Part shown: positions 8,291-18,003 of the stretch, in pieces | Layout of the letters: every line of letters begins with the position of its first letter | Position numbering within the stretch: position 1 is the first letter of the stretch | Assembly: GCF_002072155.1 (NCBI RefSeq) | Contig: NZ_BDIY01000006.1 | Span: 1 to 64,000 of the forward strand | DNA: 64,000 bases | Direction: 5' to 3' | DNA from: Roseovarius sp. A-2 | GTDB taxonomy: Bacteria; Pseudomonadota; Alphaproteobacteria; Rhodobacterales; Rhodobacteraceae | The notes under the pieces: model-generated | Database searches by the model: none | The model's input: the letters and a program-made list of their open reading frames with translations, nothing else | Told to the model about the DNA's origin: nothing | Program-made: the position numbers and the translations under genes

Positions 8291-9825
8291 TTGAGGCGTT
8301 CCAGCAACAGAATCTGGAGGGCTGCACGGCGCGCGGTATCCTCCAGCCCGACGGCGCGCAACGTCGCAAGGGCCTCGCTCAGCGTGTCGCGCGCGCTGCC
8401 CGCGCTCTGGTCCAGCTCGCGCGCGGCGTCGAGAATGGCCTCGCCCAGGCGGCCCTCGTCGATCAGCGTCTGATGTTCGGGTGTGGCTGCGCTTCGGGCA
8501 AAGCCGCGCGCTATGGCCTCTGCCACGGGGCCGGTCGGGGTGGCTTCCGACGGGGTGCCCCGGGCAAGCGCCGCCGCGAAGTCCTGCCGGGCGTCATCGG
8601 GGGCAAGGCTCTGCGCGGCCGTCTCATACCGGCTCGAGAGAAGTGCAATGTCGAAGGCTTGGGCGGCGACCTCGGGCGGCAGATCAGCCTCGATCAACCG
8701 TTCGGCGAAAAGCTCGGCATAAACGGTTTCGAGCTGCAGGGCACGCGCGGCGCGCCACGCGTCGGGCAGGCTGCGCCCGATTGCCGCAGGGTCGCCCCGG
8801 CTGAGCGCGCGGTCAAGCGCCTGTACCGCCGCGACCCGGTCCCAGACCCCGCCCGAGGCTGCGGGATCCCGCGCCGTGTAAAGCCCCAGAAGCCGCGCGC
8901 CGGGAACGGCACCCGTGCGCGCCAGCCGCTCGGCGGCCTCTAGCTCTGCCTTCCATCCGGCGGTGCCGCGCAGATCGGCCATGGCGAAGGCGCGCGGCAG
9001 GTTGCGGGTGGGCAGCGGCGCGCCGATCGCCTCGAACAACCGGAACCGCAGCGGGGTGACCCGTGCGGGGGGATCGGGAGGCGCGATCTCCTCGATCAGC
9101 GACGGGTCGAGAAAGAGCGCGAGCAGGGTCGCATCGGGCTCTGGCAACCCGCCGGTGGCGGTGGCCCCGTGATAGGTCAGCGCCGCGGTGTCCCAGTCGC
9201 CCTGTCGCGCGGTGCAATAGATCCGCGCGGCAAGACTGTCGCTGAGATGCGGCTCGGTGCTGAGCGCGGCGCAGGCTGCCTCCTCGCTGCCGTTGAGCAG
9301 TGCCAGATCGAACCAGTGCTCAAAAAGTTCGGGCGTCGCACCACCCGCCCGCTCGACCAGGGCGAGCGCGGGCTCGACCGCCCCGAATCGCCGCAGTGCC
9401 GCAATGCGGGCGGAAAGGAATTGCGCACTTGGGCCGGAATCCGTCGGTGCCTCGGCCTCAGCCAGAAGCAGCGTGTAGTAAAGCGCCTGCACCGCTGGCA
9501 GTGGCACCTCCGGTAGCGCGCGCAGACGTTGCAAAAGCGCGGCCTCGCTGCTGTCCCGCCAGAGCGTACCGGGCAGGCCGGTGGTTGAGGATGGTAGCAA
9601 GCCAACGGCGTCGGCGCGGGGTGCGTCGAGGGCGGTGACGACCACGTCCGGCGTCTCGACGCGGTCGGCGGCGGGTGGCTCGGTTTGCGGTGCATAGGGA
9701 CTGCCGCGCACTGCGGTGTCTGCCTCGTCAAGCCAGTCGATCGCCGAGAGCGGTGCCTGCGCGGCACCTTGCACCGCCCAGAACGTGGCTACAACCACAA
9801 GGCTACTCGGTTTCAAGAATGACAT
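8287..9825 (-). CDS. Exported hypothetical protein upstream of xerD
   Basis: The 512-residue protein starts with a typical signal peptide (hydrophobic LVVVATFWAVQGAAQA, cleavage likely after AQA) and is otherwise Ala/Leu/Arg-rich helical sequence that resembles a helical-repeat (TPR/solenoid) fold, with no catalytic motif that I recognise. The ATG at 9825 was chosen because it sits directly before the signal peptide. The gene overlaps the small membrane-protein gene upstream by 23 bp and xerD downstream by 4 bp, so the three form an operon. Such proteins accompany xerD in roseobacters, but the function is unknown. Confidence 0.75.
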   Translation of the reverse strand: MSFLKPSSLVVVATFWAVQGAAQAPLSAIDWLDEADTAVRGSPYAPQTEPPAADRVETPDVVVTALDAPRADAVGLLPSSTTGLPGTLWRDSSEAALLQRLRALPEVPLPAVQALYYTLLLAEAEAPTDSGPSAQFLSARIAALRRFGAVEPALALVERAGGATPELFEHWFDLALLNGSEEAACAALSTEPHLSDSLAARIYCTARQGDWDTAALTYHGATATGGLPEPDATLLALFLDPSLIEEIAPPDPPARVTPLRFRLFEAIGAPLPTRNLPRAFAMADLRGTAGWKAELEAAERLARTGAVPGARLLGLYTARDPAASGGVWDRVAAVQALDRALSRGDPAAIGRSLPDAWRAARALQLETVYAELFAERLIEADLPPEVAAQAFDIALLSSRYETAAQSLAPDDARQDFAAALARGTPSEATPTGPVAEAIARGFARSAATPEHQTLIDEGRLGEAILDAARELDQSAGSARDTLSEALATLRAVGLEDTARRAALQILLLERLN

Positions 9826-9952
9826 CTTGGCGAATCTCGGTTTGCGGCGGCGAGAAATCGGCACCAAAAAAGGGCCCGATATACGCATAGGCCACAAGGG
9901 CGACGAAACCCAGAATGGCCAGATAAAATAGCCATTTGATCAATCGGAACAT
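9803..9952 (-). CDS. 49-residue membrane protein, first gene of the xerD operon
   Basis: A short frame encodes MFRLIKWLFYLAILGFVALV followed by AYAYIGPFFGADFSPPQ and an acidic end. It has one membrane helix (about 5-25) and a short polar tail. A ribosome binding site (AGGGGA) precedes the ATG. Its 3' end overlaps the start of the exported-protein gene by 23 bp. The clean N-in single-pass pattern and the overlap support a real gene. Its function is unknown. Confidence 0.65.
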   Translation of the reverse strand: MFRLIKWLFYLAILGFVALVAYAYIGPFFGADFSPPQTEIRQDVILETE

Positions 9953-10064
9953 GGAATCCCCTGCCTGCCCGCTACGATGTTTTACCTAAGTTATAACTGG
10001 CGTTTTGCGCAAGATCACGTCATTGAGTGAAAAACTGTGTGAATTGGGCGGGGGAGCGCCGAGC

Positions 10065-10625
10065 GTGTCGGCAGAAACGGATTGGAAACTGAAGAAAACC
10101 GTCGTGCTCGTGGGCATGATGGGAGCAGGCAAGACAGCCGTGGGCAAGGCGTTGGCCGCCCGGCTTTCTGTGCCGTTTCTGGATTCCGATACGGAAATCG
10201 AGAAAGCCGCCAATATGACGATTTCAGAGATATTTCAAAGGGATGGCGAGACATTCTTTCGTGCGCGCGAAAGCGAGGTGATCGAGCGCCTGCTCGACAC
10301 GCAGCGTGGCATTCTGTCTACGGGTGGTGGTGCCTTCTTATCCGGAAAAAACCGGAAGATGATGTCCGATAAGGGGATCTCGGTCTGGTTGAATGCCGAT
10401 CTTGGCTTGTTGTGGTCACGGGTAAAAGGAAAGAATACCAGGCCCTTGCTACGCACAGCTCATCCTTATGAGACGCTGCGAGAGATCTATGAGGCACGCG
10501 CGCCGATCTATGCACAGGCGGATTCGAGCGTGGCGGCGGACCCGGGCTATTCGATTGACGACATGGCCGCACGGGTCGAGGCGGCGCTGGCCACGCGGCG
10601 TGATGTTTTGGAGGCAGTGAAATGA
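10065..10625 (+). CDS. aroK: Shikimate kinase
   Basis: A 186-residue P-loop kinase phosphorylates shikimate in the fifth step of aromatic amino acid synthesis. The Walker A motif GMMGAGKT is at 17-24. DSDTEIE supplies the shikimate/Mg-binding aspartate, STGGGAF the glycine-rich shikimate loop, and KNTRPLL the lid arginine. GTG at 10065 follows GGGGGAG by nine bases. Its stop overlaps the aroB start as ATGA. Confidence 0.94.
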   Translation: MSAETDWKLKKTVVLVGMMGAGKTAVGKALAARLSVPFLDSDTEIEKAANMTISEIFQRDGETFFRARESEVIERLLDTQRGILSTGGGAFLSGKNRKMMSDKGISVWLNADLGLLWSRVKGKNTRPLLRTAHPYETLREIYEARAPIYAQADSSVAADPGYSIDDMAARVEAALATRRDVLEAVK

Positions 10626-11740
10626 GTGAGATCGTGCATGTGGGCCTGGAGGGGCGGGCCTATGACATCCATATCGGGCCGGGCCTTTTGGCGCGCGCAG
10701 GGGAACTGATCGGCCCGCTGCTGCGGCGTCCGCGCGTGGCAATCATAACCGACGAGACGGTCGCGACGCTGCATCTCGAAACGTTTTGCAACGGATTGGA
10801 AGCGAACGGAATTTCCTCGGTCGCAATGCGTCTGCCGCCGGGCGAGGCGACGAAGTCCTGGCCGCATTTCGAGCGGGCGGTCGAATGGCTGCTGGAGCAG
10901 AAGGTCGAGCGCAACGACGTGGTTGTCGCCCTGGGCGGCGGCGTGATCGGCGATCTGGTGGGCTTTGCCGCCGCCGTGCTGCGGCGCGGGGTGCGGTTCG
11001 TGCAGGTGCCGACAAGCCTGCTCGCGCAGGTCGACAGTTCGGTCGGTGGCAAGACCGGGATCAACGCGCCGCAGGGCAAGAACCTGATTGGCGCGTTCCA
11101 TCAGCCGAGCCTGGTGCTCGCCGATACCGCGGTTCTGGACAGCTTGCCGGAGCGCGATTTTCTGGCGGGTTACGGCGAAGTCGTGAAATACGGGCTTTTG
11201 GGAGATCGTGAATTTTTCCAATGGCTTGAAGGCCACGCCTCACGTGTTGCAGAGGGTGATATGGCGGCGCGGATCCATGCCGTGAAACGCTCGGTCGAGA
11301 TGAAGGCCGAGATTGTGATGCGCGATGAAACCGAACAGGGCGAGCGGGCGTTGCTCAATCTTGGACATACATTTTGCCACGCTTTGGAAGCCGCCACGCG
11401 ATATGACGGGACGCGGCTCGTGCATGGCGAGGGAGTGGCGATCGGATGCGCGCTGGCTTTTGAGTTGTCGGCGCGGCTCGGGCTGTGTGCACAGGAGGAA
11501 CCGAGCCGCGTGCGCGCGCATCTGCGTGACATGAGGATGAAGGTTGATTTGTCGGATATTGATGGAGAATTACCAGACCCGGAGGGGCTCATTGCGCTGA
11601 TGGCGCAGGACAAGAAAGTCGTCGATGGCAGGTTGAGCTTCGTCCTCGCGCGCGGCATCGGTGAGGCGTTCATCACCGCTGACGTGCCGTCCGAGACAGT
11701 ACGTGAAGTGCTAGAGGATGCGCTCGCCATGCGGGCCTGA
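10622..11740 (+). CDS. aroB: 3-dehydroquinate synthase
   Basis: A 372-residue NAD- and metal-dependent enzyme converts DAHP to 3-dehydroquinate, the second step of the shikimate pathway. Diagnostic blocks are ALGGGVIGDLVGFAAA, QVPTSLLAQVDSSVGGKTGI, GYGEVVKYG and the metal-ligand histidine segment LNLGHTFCHALE. It is translationally coupled to aroK through a 4-bp overlap. Length and motif order are normal. Confidence 0.96.
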   Translation: MSEIVHVGLEGRAYDIHIGPGLLARAGELIGPLLRRPRVAIITDETVATLHLETFCNGLEANGISSVAMRLPPGEATKSWPHFERAVEWLLEQKVERNDVVVALGGGVIGDLVGFAAAVLRRGVRFVQVPTSLLAQVDSSVGGKTGINAPQGKNLIGAFHQPSLVLADTAVLDSLPERDFLAGYGEVVKYGLLGDREFFQWLEGHASRVAEGDMAARIHAVKRSVEMKAEIVMRDETEQGERALLNLGHTFCHALEAATRYDGTRLVHGEGVAIGCALAFELSARLGLCAQEEPSRVRAHLRDMRMKVDLSDIDGELPDPEGLIALMAQDKKVVDGRLSFVLARGIGEAFITADVPSETVREVLEDALAMRA

Positions 11741-11821
11741 GATGTACGGCGTTCGCGCCTCGCTGCCCCGGGCCGATTCAGGATGATACCGCAGAACACC
11801 GCACATCGGGCGGCGGTCGGG

Positions 11822-11915
11822 GAAAGGCGTTTGTAAACGCCTTTCAACGCGGTTTCCAAACCGCGTTGCAAGCCGCTTGAGAGCGGCTTGCCCAAGGGAT
11901 TTCAAAATCCCTTGG
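11822..11915. repeat. Array of four abutting perfect hairpins
   Basis: Four different perfect inverted repeats follow one another without a spacer base: 11822-11845 (11-bp arms GAAAGGCGTTT), 11846-11867 (10-bp AACGCGGTTT), 11868-11891 (10-bp GCAAGCCGCT) and 11892-11915 (11-bp CCAAGGGATTT). Loops are 2-4 nt. The array lies between the convergent genes aroB and tyrS, so it can end or protect transcripts from both sides, but no T run follows it. Confidence 0.9.
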
Positions 11916-11928
11916 GCGCGCGATCCTC

Positions 11929-13182
11929 TTAGGGGATGAGCTTGACCAGTGCGTGACGTTTCTTGCCCGCCGAAAGCTTGATCGGCGCGGCGAGGGCGGC
12001 GGCGTCGATCATCAACCCGGCATCGGTCAGCGGCGCGTCGTCGAGGCGCGCGCCGTTCTCGGCGATAAGGCGTTTCGCCTCCTTACCGGACTTGGCGAGG
12101 CCACTGCGCACGATCAATTGCACGATGGAAATCCCGTCGCCCAGGTCCTCGGCGCCCAGTTCAACTGTCGGCAGATCATCGCCCACACCGCCCTTTTCGA
12201 ACACCTCGCGCGCGGTGGCTTCGGCGGTCCGTGCCGCCTCTGCCCCGTGCAGCAGCGTCGTTACTTCATTGGCGAGGATGATCTTGGCATCGTTGATCTC
12301 GGAGCCTTGCAGGCTGCCCATGCGCTCGCACTCCTCGACGGGCAATTCGGTATAGAGTTTCAGGAAGCGCCCGGTATCGGCATCGGTGGTGTTGCGCCAG
12401 AATTGCCAGAATTCGTAGGGGCTGAGCATGTCGCCATCGAGCCACATCGCGCCGCCCGCGGATTTGCCCATCTTGCGCCCGTCCGAGGTGGTCAGCAGCG
12501 GTGAGGTGAGGCCGTACACCGGCGTGTCGATCACCCGGCGGGTGAGGTCGATGCCGTTTACGATATTGCCCCATTGATCCGAGCCCCCCATCTGCAACAC
12601 GCAGCCGTGGCGCCGGTTGAGTTCAAGGAAATCATAGGCTTGGAGGATCATGTAGTTGAATTCGAGAAAGCTGAGCGATTGCTCGCGGTCGAGCCGGGAT
12701 TTCACGCTCTCGAAGGACAGCATCCGGTTGACCGAGAAATGCCGCCCGATATCACGCAGGAAGTCGAGATAGTTCAGCCCGTCGAGCCATTCGGCATTGT
12801 CGAGCATCAGCGCGTCGCTCTGCCCCTGACCATACGCAAGGTAGCGCGCGAAGACGCGTTTCATGCCAGAGATGTTCTCGGCGATCTGATCAGGGCCGAG
12901 CAGGGGCCGTTCATCCGAGCGGAACGATGGATCACCCACCTTGGTCGTGCCGCCGCCCATCAGCGTGATCGGGCGGTGCCCGGTCTTTTGCAGCCAGCGC
13001 AGCATCATGATGTTCAGCAGGTGCCCAACATGCAGCGATTTCGCCGTGGCGTCATAGCCGATATAGGCTGTGACCGTGCCTTTGGTCAGCGCCTCGTCCA
13101 GCCCCTGGTAATCGGTGCAATCCGCGAGATAGCCGCGCTCGATCATCACGCGCATGAAATCTGATTTCGGGTGGTAGGTCAT
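11929..13182 (-). CDS. tyrS: Tyrosyl-tRNA synthetase
   Basis: A 417-residue class I aminoacyl-tRNA synthetase charges tRNA-Tyr. The HIGH-like motif is HVGHLL, the tyrosine-binding segments include AYIGYDAT and [11 protein letters not shown], the KMSKS-like motif is GRKMGKS, and the C-terminal S4 RNA-binding domain begins around [20 protein letters not shown]. The ATG at 13182 begins [10 protein letters not shown]; longer in-frame upstream sequence is not homologous to the family. Length is normal. Confidence 0.95.
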   Translation of the reverse strand: MTYHPKSDFMRVMIERGYLADCTDYQGLDEALTKGTVTAYIGYDATAKSLHVGHLLNIMMLRWLQKTGHRPITLMGGGTTKVGDPSFRSDERPLLGPDQIAENISGMKRVFARYLAYGQGQSDALMLDNAEWLDGLNYLDFLRDIGRHFSVNRMLSFESVKSRLDREQSLSFLEFNYMILQAYDFLELNRRHGCVLQMGGSDQWGNIVNGIDLTRRVIDTPVYGLTSPLLTTSDGRKMGKSAGGAMWLDGDMLSPYEFWQFWRNTTDADTGRFLKLYTELPVEECERMGSLQGSEINDAKIILANEVTTLLHGAEAARTAEATAREVFEKGGVGDDLPTVELGAEDLGDGISIVQLIVRSGLAKSGKEAKRLIAENGARLDDAPLTDAGLMIDAAALAAPIKLSAGKKRHALVKLIP

Positions 13183-13245
13183 AAGGCTTGTCCCGCTTGT
13201 CGTTGCGCGGCATGTATATGCAGTCATTGGGCGAAGGAAAAGGCC

Positions 13246-14346
13246 ATGTTGAAGGCGGGGCGGCTCTGGGCCTTGGGGGCGATGTCGGGCACCTCGCTTG
13301 ACGGGGTAGATGCGGCCATGGTCGAAACCGATGGCGAGGTGATCACCGGCTTTGGCCCTTCCGCCTATCGCGCCTATTCGACGGTCGAGCAGGCGATTCT
13401 GGCCGCCGCCCTTGGAAAATGGCCCGGAGAGGAACTGGCCGAGGCCGAGGCGCTGGTGGAGCGTGCGCATCTGGAGGTGCTCCGCAGCTTTGACGGGGCC
13501 GCGCTGGTGGGCTTTCACGGTCAGACGCTGGCGCATGAGCCACAGGGGCGCGGCACGCATCAATTGGGCGATGGCGCGCGGCTGGCCGAGGCTTTGGGTC
13601 TGCCGGTGGTCTGGGATTTTCGCAGCGCTGATATCCGTCTGGGCGGCGAGGGTGCTCCGCTGGCACCGTTCTTTCATTTCGCCTGTGCCAAGTGGATCGG
13701 GGCCGAGGCGCCGCTGGCCTTTCTCAATCTCGGCGGGGTGGGCAACCTGACCTGGGTCGATCCGCGCCGCGCGCGGCCCGAGGAGGAGGGCGCTCTACTG
13801 GCGTTCGACACCGGCCCGGCCAATGCCCCGATCAACGATTTGATGATGGCGCGGCGGGGAGAGCCGTATGACCGCGACGGCGCACTTGCGCGGTGCGGGC
13901 AGGTGGTGCAGGGCGCGCTGGAGCTGTTCCTGGACGAGTCGTATTTCCTGCGCATGCCACCCAAGTCGCTGGATCGCGACACGTTTTCCGAGATGATCGG
14001 GCTGGTTTCGGAACTGGCCGATGCCGATGCCGTCGCGACGCTGACCGGCATGGCCGCAGCGGCGGTGTTGCGCGGAATGGAACATTGTCCGGAGCCGCCT
14101 GTGCGTCTGCTGGTGACGGGGGGCGGGCGGCACAACCCGGTGATGATGCGAATGCTTGCCGCTTCGCTCGATTGCCCGGTGGCACCGGTGGAGGCGGTGG
14201 GGCTTGACGGCGACATGCTGGAGGCGCAGGCTTTCGCGCATTTGGCGGTGCGGGTGGCGCGGGGATTGCCCACGTCCTGTGCCGGTACGACGGGCGTGCG
14301 CGCCGCCGTGTCGGGCGGAACGATCAGCCGTCCAGAGGGGGGATGA
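13246..14346 (+). CDS. anmK: Anhydro-N-acetylmuramic acid kinase
   Basis: A 366-residue kinase that recycles murein-derived anhydroMurNAc to MurNAc-6-phosphate. The family signature [17 protein letters not shown] is near the N-terminus, followed by [20 protein letters not shown] and [10 protein letters not shown]. The ATG at 13246 follows GAAGGAAAAGG. It is divergent from tyrS with a 63-bp gap and overlaps the next gene by 4 bp. Confidence 0.93.
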   Translation: MLKAGRLWALGAMSGTSLDGVDAAMVETDGEVITGFGPSAYRAYSTVEQAILAAALGKWPGEELAEAEALVERAHLEVLRSFDGAALVGFHGQTLAHEPQGRGTHQLGDGARLAEALGLPVVWDFRSADIRLGGEGAPLAPFFHFACAKWIGAEAPLAFLNLGGVGNLTWVDPRRARPEEEGALLAFDTGPANAPINDLMMARRGEPYDRDGALARCGQVVQGALELFLDESYFLRMPPKSLDRDTFSEMIGLVSELADADAVATLTGMAAAAVLRGMEHCPEPPVRLLVTGGGRHNPVMMRMLAASLDCPVAPVEAVGLDGDMLEAQAFAHLAVRVARGLPTSCAGTTGVRAAVSGGTISRPEGG

Positions 14347-15095
14347 TGGAGTATGAGCTTGACCAGGGTGCCGGGGCCGGGCGGCGGCTTGGCCTGATCG
14401 TGCTGAGCACCGACGAAACATTGGAATACGAGGCGCGCGGCGTGCTGGCAGGGCGCGATGTGAACCTGCTGCACACCCGCATTCCGGCGCAGGCCGATGT
14501 CACGCCCGAAGATTTGCAGGCCATGGCCCCCGAGATGACGCGCACCGCCGCGCTCTTGCCGCAGGGGTTGTCGGTGCTTGGTTACGGCTGCACCTCTGCC
14601 AGTGCCGTGATCGGCCCTGACGAGGTGGCGCGGCGCATGCAGAAGGCACAGCCTGCCACGCCCGTGACCAACCCGCTGAGTGCCGTGATCGCCGCGCTCA
14701 ACGCATTTGGGGCGACGCGCGTGGCGATGGTCACGCCCTACGTGGCCGAGGTGAATGGCCCGCTGCGCCATGCGCTGGCCGGGGCGGGGATTACAGTGGT
14801 GAGCGAGGCGAGCTTCAGCCAGAAAGAGGATTGGACAGTGGCGCGAATCGCCGAGAGTTCGACCTGGGCCGCGATGGTGCAGGCGGGGCGTGCGGCGGAT
14901 GTTCAGGCGGTCTTTACAAGCTGCACCAATTTGCGCACTTTCGGGATCATCGAGGCGGTCGAGCAAGTGCTCGGGTTGCCGGTAATCAGTTCCAATCAGG
15001 CGCTATTGTGGGACATGTTGCGGCACGCCGGGATCGCGGCGCGCGGCTGGGGGCCGGGGCGGCTGTTTGATCTAGAGGGGCGGAAAGAGGACTGA
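14343..15095 (+). CDS. Asp/Glu racemase / maleate isomerase superfamily protein
   Basis: The 250-residue protein fits the maleate cis-trans isomerase/arylmalonate decarboxylase branch of the Asp/Glu racemase superfamily. Two cysteine sites are visible, GYGCTSAS in the first half and [10 protein letters not shown] in the second, and [10 protein letters not shown] and VMVTPY-like segments ([12 protein letters not shown]) match the fold. The substrate is not determined by the sequence. It overlaps anmK and abuts metC, so it lies in an anmK-metC operon, which hints at amino-acid or cell-wall related chemistry. An ATG three bases downstream is equally possible. Confidence 0.75.
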   Translation: MMEYELDQGAGAGRRLGLIVLSTDETLEYEARGVLAGRDVNLLHTRIPAQADVTPEDLQAMAPEMTRTAALLPQGLSVLGYGCTSASAVIGPDEVARRMQKAQPATPVTNPLSAVIAALNAFGATRVAMVTPYVAEVNGPLRHALAGAGITVVSEASFSQKEDWTVARIAESSTWAAMVQAGRAADVQAVFTSCTNLRTFGIIEAVEQVLGLPVISSNQALLWDMLRHAGIAARGWGPGRLFDLEGRKED

Positions 15096-16238
15096 ATGAC
15101 CAAGAAACACCAAAAGCCCGCGACCATCGCCGCACAGGCGGCAGGCGCGGTGGACGCGCAGACCGGAGGCGTGGTGCCGGGGATCAACCTGGCCACGACC
15201 TATCTGCGCGATGCCGACTATGGGCTGATGCGGCCCGACAATGTCTATGGCCGCGATCAGAACGATACGGTGCGGCAGTGCGAGGAGGTTTTGCGTGCAT
15301 TGGAAGGCGCGGCGGCAAGCCTGCTGTTTCCAAGTGGCATGGCGGCCATTGCGGCGGTGTTCCGGGCGCTGCCCTCGGGGGCGCGGGTGGTGATGCAGTC
15401 CGGAATCTACTGGGGCACGTTGAAATGGGTGCGCGATTATTGCGTGCGGCGTGCGATCATCCTCGATGAGATCGACGCGGCGGACCCCGGTGCCTTGGCC
15501 GAGGCGTGCCGGTCCTCCGCGGACATGGTCTGGATCGAGACGCCGTCGAACCCGTGGCTCAAGTCCGTTGACATCGCGGCGGCGGCGGGTATCGCGCACA
15601 AGGGGGGCGCGGTGCTCGTGGTCGATGGCACGGCGGCGACGCCGGTGCTGACCCGGGCGCTTGATCTGGGGGCCGATGTCGTGATGCATTCGGCGACCAA
15701 GGCGCTGAACGGGCATTCTGATGTGTTGGCGGGCGTCTTGTCCTGCCGCGAGCCGGGGCAGGCGATGTGGCAGGAAATAGCCACCGATCGCCATGACGCG
15801 GGGGCCATTATCGGGCCGTTCGAGGCGTGGCTTTTGATGCGGGGGATGCGGACATTACCGCTGCGGATGGAGCGGATGTGCCAGAACGCGATGGACGTTG
15901 CCGAATACCTGGAGGGGCGCGCCGATATCGAGGCGGTCTATTATCCGGGGCTGGCCAGCCATGCCGGGCACGCAATCGCGGCGCGTCAGATGCAGGGTGG
16001 CTATGGCTACCTGCTCTCTGCGCTGGTCAAGGGCGACAAGGCGCGCGCGCTCGATGTGGTGGGGCGGTTGCGGTTGTTCCATCGGGCCACGTCCCTTGGG
16101 GGTGTCGAGAGCCTCGTCGAGCACCGCCACACCATTGAGCCGCACACCGGCATCCCCGAGACGCTTATTCGCCTGTCGGTGGGGATCGAGGATGCGGGCG
16201 ACTTGATCGCCGATCTCGCGCAGGCGCTGGACGGCTAG
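15096..16238 (+). CDS. metC: Cystathionine beta-lyase
   Basis: A 380-residue PLP enzyme of the Cys/Met metabolism family that most likely cleaves cystathionine to homocysteine, pyruvate and ammonia. The PLP lysine is K202 in HSATKALNGHSD, SGMAA is at 80-84 and VVDG supplies the ring-nitrogen aspartate. Its N-terminus and the GHSDVLAG segment fit beta-lyases better than the MetZ type at 311. The ATG directly follows the upstream TGA. Distinguishing beta-lyase from gamma-synthase by sequence alone is not certain. Confidence 0.8.
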   Translation: MTKKHQKPATIAAQAAGAVDAQTGGVVPGINLATTYLRDADYGLMRPDNVYGRDQNDTVRQCEEVLRALEGAAASLLFPSGMAAIAAVFRALPSGARVVMQSGIYWGTLKWVRDYCVRRAIILDEIDAADPGALAEACRSSADMVWIETPSNPWLKSVDIAAAAGIAHKGGAVLVVDGTAATPVLTRALDLGADVVMHSATKALNGHSDVLAGVLSCREPGQAMWQEIATDRHDAGAIIGPFEAWLLMRGMRTLPLRMERMCQNAMDVAEYLEGRADIEAVYYPGLASHAGHAIAARQMQGGYGYLLSALVKGDKARALDVVGRLRLFHRATSLGGVESLVEHRHTIEPHTGIPETLIRLSVGIEDAGDLIADLAQALDG

Positions 16239-16584
16239 GGCTGGTTTGAACCGGGCATCCGATTGAAGCTCTTGCGCGAAACGCGGACGTAAGGCCGCCG
16301 CGCATTGCCATGCCAGAGGTATGCCTTCGGCATGACGCCGCCCCCGGCGCGGCGATTTGGCTGCAACCCGCTCTGCGCTCGGATGTTTTTCGGGCGCGGC
16401 TGGCATAAAACACTGCCAAACCAGTCTAAGATCGCCACACTGCCGCGCGACGATGCGCGGCTTAGTCCACCGGCAGTCGCCGACCGAAATTGATCGCCCT
16501 CGATCTCTAGCGATCAGAAAGCCCGTTTCGAATCGGCCATCGGTAGAAACTTGCTGAGCACCGCAAGGCAGTATCCTTCAGAGC
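16239..16584. other. Noncoding gap between metC and gltA
   Basis: This 346-bp stretch between convergent genes holds no convincing reading frame. It includes small inverted repeats (ATGCCTTCGGCAT near 16321) and a CCGCGCGACGATGCGCGG hairpin around 16443. No IS ends, tRNA or riboswitch pattern was recognised. A gltA terminator lies at its right end. Confidence 0.5.
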
Positions 16585-16609
16585 AAAATCCCGGCGCGAG
16601 GCCGGGATT
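16585..16609 (-). terminator. Intrinsic terminator of gltA
   Basis: AATCCCGGC (16587-16595) pairs with GCCGGGATT (16601-16609) across GCGAG. Read on the minus strand the hairpin ends in TTTTGC, 25 bp after the gltA stop. Confidence 0.75.
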
Positions 16610-16633
16610 CTGAAAGCAAGCGACACCGGCGCC

Positions 16634-17929
16634 TCAGCGATTCTCGATATCCACGTAATCGCGCAGCGTTTCGCCCTGATAGAGCTGCCGTGGACGACCG
16701 ATCTTCATCTGCGGATCGCTGATCATTTCCTTCCACTGCGAGATCCAGCCGATGGTGCGTGAGACCGCGAAAATCGGTGTGAACATCGAGGTCGGAAAGC
16801 CCATCGCTTCCAGAATGATGCCGGAGTAGAAGTCCACATTCGGGAAGAGTTTCTTGTCGGTGAAATAATCATCCGCGAGCGCCTGTTTCTCCAACTCCTT
16901 GGCGACTTGCAGCGTCGGATTGTTCTCGACGCCCAGAAGTTCCAATACCTCGTCGGCGGATTGCTTCATCACCTTGGCGCGCGGATCGAAGTTCTTGTAG
17001 ACCCGATGGCCAAAGCCCATCAGGCGGAACGGATCGTCCTTGTCCTTGGCCCGCGCGATGAATTCGGGGATGCGGTCGGGCGTGCCGATCTCGCGCAGCA
17101 TTTCGAGGCAGGCCTGGTTTGCGCCGCCATGCGCCGGCCCCCAGAGGCAGGCAATGCCCGCCGCGATGCAGGCAAACGGGTTTGCCCCCGACGACGACGC
17201 CAGCCGCACGGTCGAGGTCGAGGCGTTCTGTTCGTGATCCGCATGCAGCGTGAAAATCCGGTCCATCGCGCGGCTCAGGATCGGGTTGACCTCGTAATCC
17301 TCGGCGGGCACCGCAAAGCACATGCGCAGGAAATTCGACGCATAGTCGAGGTCGTTGCGCGGATAGACGACAGGCTGCCCGATCGAATACTTGTAGGCCC
17401 AGGCGGCAATCGTCGGCATCTTGGCGATCAGCCGGATCGAGGCCACTTCGCGCTGCCACTCGTCGCTGATATCGGTGCTGTCGTGATAGAAAGCCGACAT
17501 CGCCCCCACGACACCGACCATGATGGCCATCGGATGCGCGTCGCGGCGGAACCCGCGGAAGAAATACACCATCTGCTCGTGTAGCATGGTGTGATTGGTC
17601 ACCCGGCTCTCGAAATCCTCCAACTCGGCGGGCGAGGGCAGTTCGCCATAGAGCAGCAGGTAGCAAACTTCGAGGAAATGCGATTTCTCGGCCAGTTGAT
17701 CAATCGGATAGCCACGGTGCAGCAACTCACCCTTGTCACCGTCAATAAAGGTGATGGTGCTGTCGCAGCTTGCGGTCGAGGTAAAGCCGGGATCGTATGT
17801 GAAAACGCCCGCCGTGCCATAGAGCTTGCGGATGTCGACCACGTCGGGGCCCACCGTAGGCGAAAAGATCGGCAACTCGTAGGTTTTGCCGTCGATCTCC
17901 AGCTTCGCGGCTCTGTTGCTTTCTGACAT
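16634..17929 (-). CDS. gltA: Citrate synthase
   Basis: A 431-residue type II citrate synthase, the TCA cycle entry enzyme that condenses oxaloacetate and acetyl-CoA. The N-terminal beta domain (about 1-60) is typical of Gram-negative hexameric enzymes. The catalytic residues lie in [25 protein letters not shown] and [14 protein letters not shown], and the catalytic aspartate region is PNVDFYSG. Start ATG 17929. Length is normal and it is monocistronic. Confidence 0.96.
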   Translation of the reverse strand: MSESNRAAKLEIDGKTYELPIFSPTVGPDVVDIRKLYGTAGVFTYDPGFTSTASCDSTITFIDGDKGELLHRGYPIDQLAEKSHFLEVCYLLLYGELPSPAELEDFESRVTNHTMLHEQMVYFFRGFRRDAHPMAIMVGVVGAMSAFYHDSTDISDEWQREVASIRLIAKMPTIAAWAYKYSIGQPVVYPRNDLDYASNFLRMCFAVPAEDYEVNPILSRAMDRIFTLHADHEQNASTSTVRLASSSGANPFACIAAGIACLWGPAHGGANQACLEMLREIGTPDRIPEFIARAKDKDDPFRLMGFGHRVYKNFDPRAKVMKQSADEVLELLGVENNPTLQVAKELEKQALADDYFTDKKLFPNVDFYSGIILEAMGFPTSMFTPIFAVSRTIGWISQWKEMISDPQMKIGRPRQLYQGETLRDYVDIENR

Positions 17930-18003
17930 CAGGGGTCCTCCCTCTCAACGCCCGCATGGCCATAGCGCCCCGGGCTGGATAAACGTAAGACTGCGTCGGG
18001 GCG

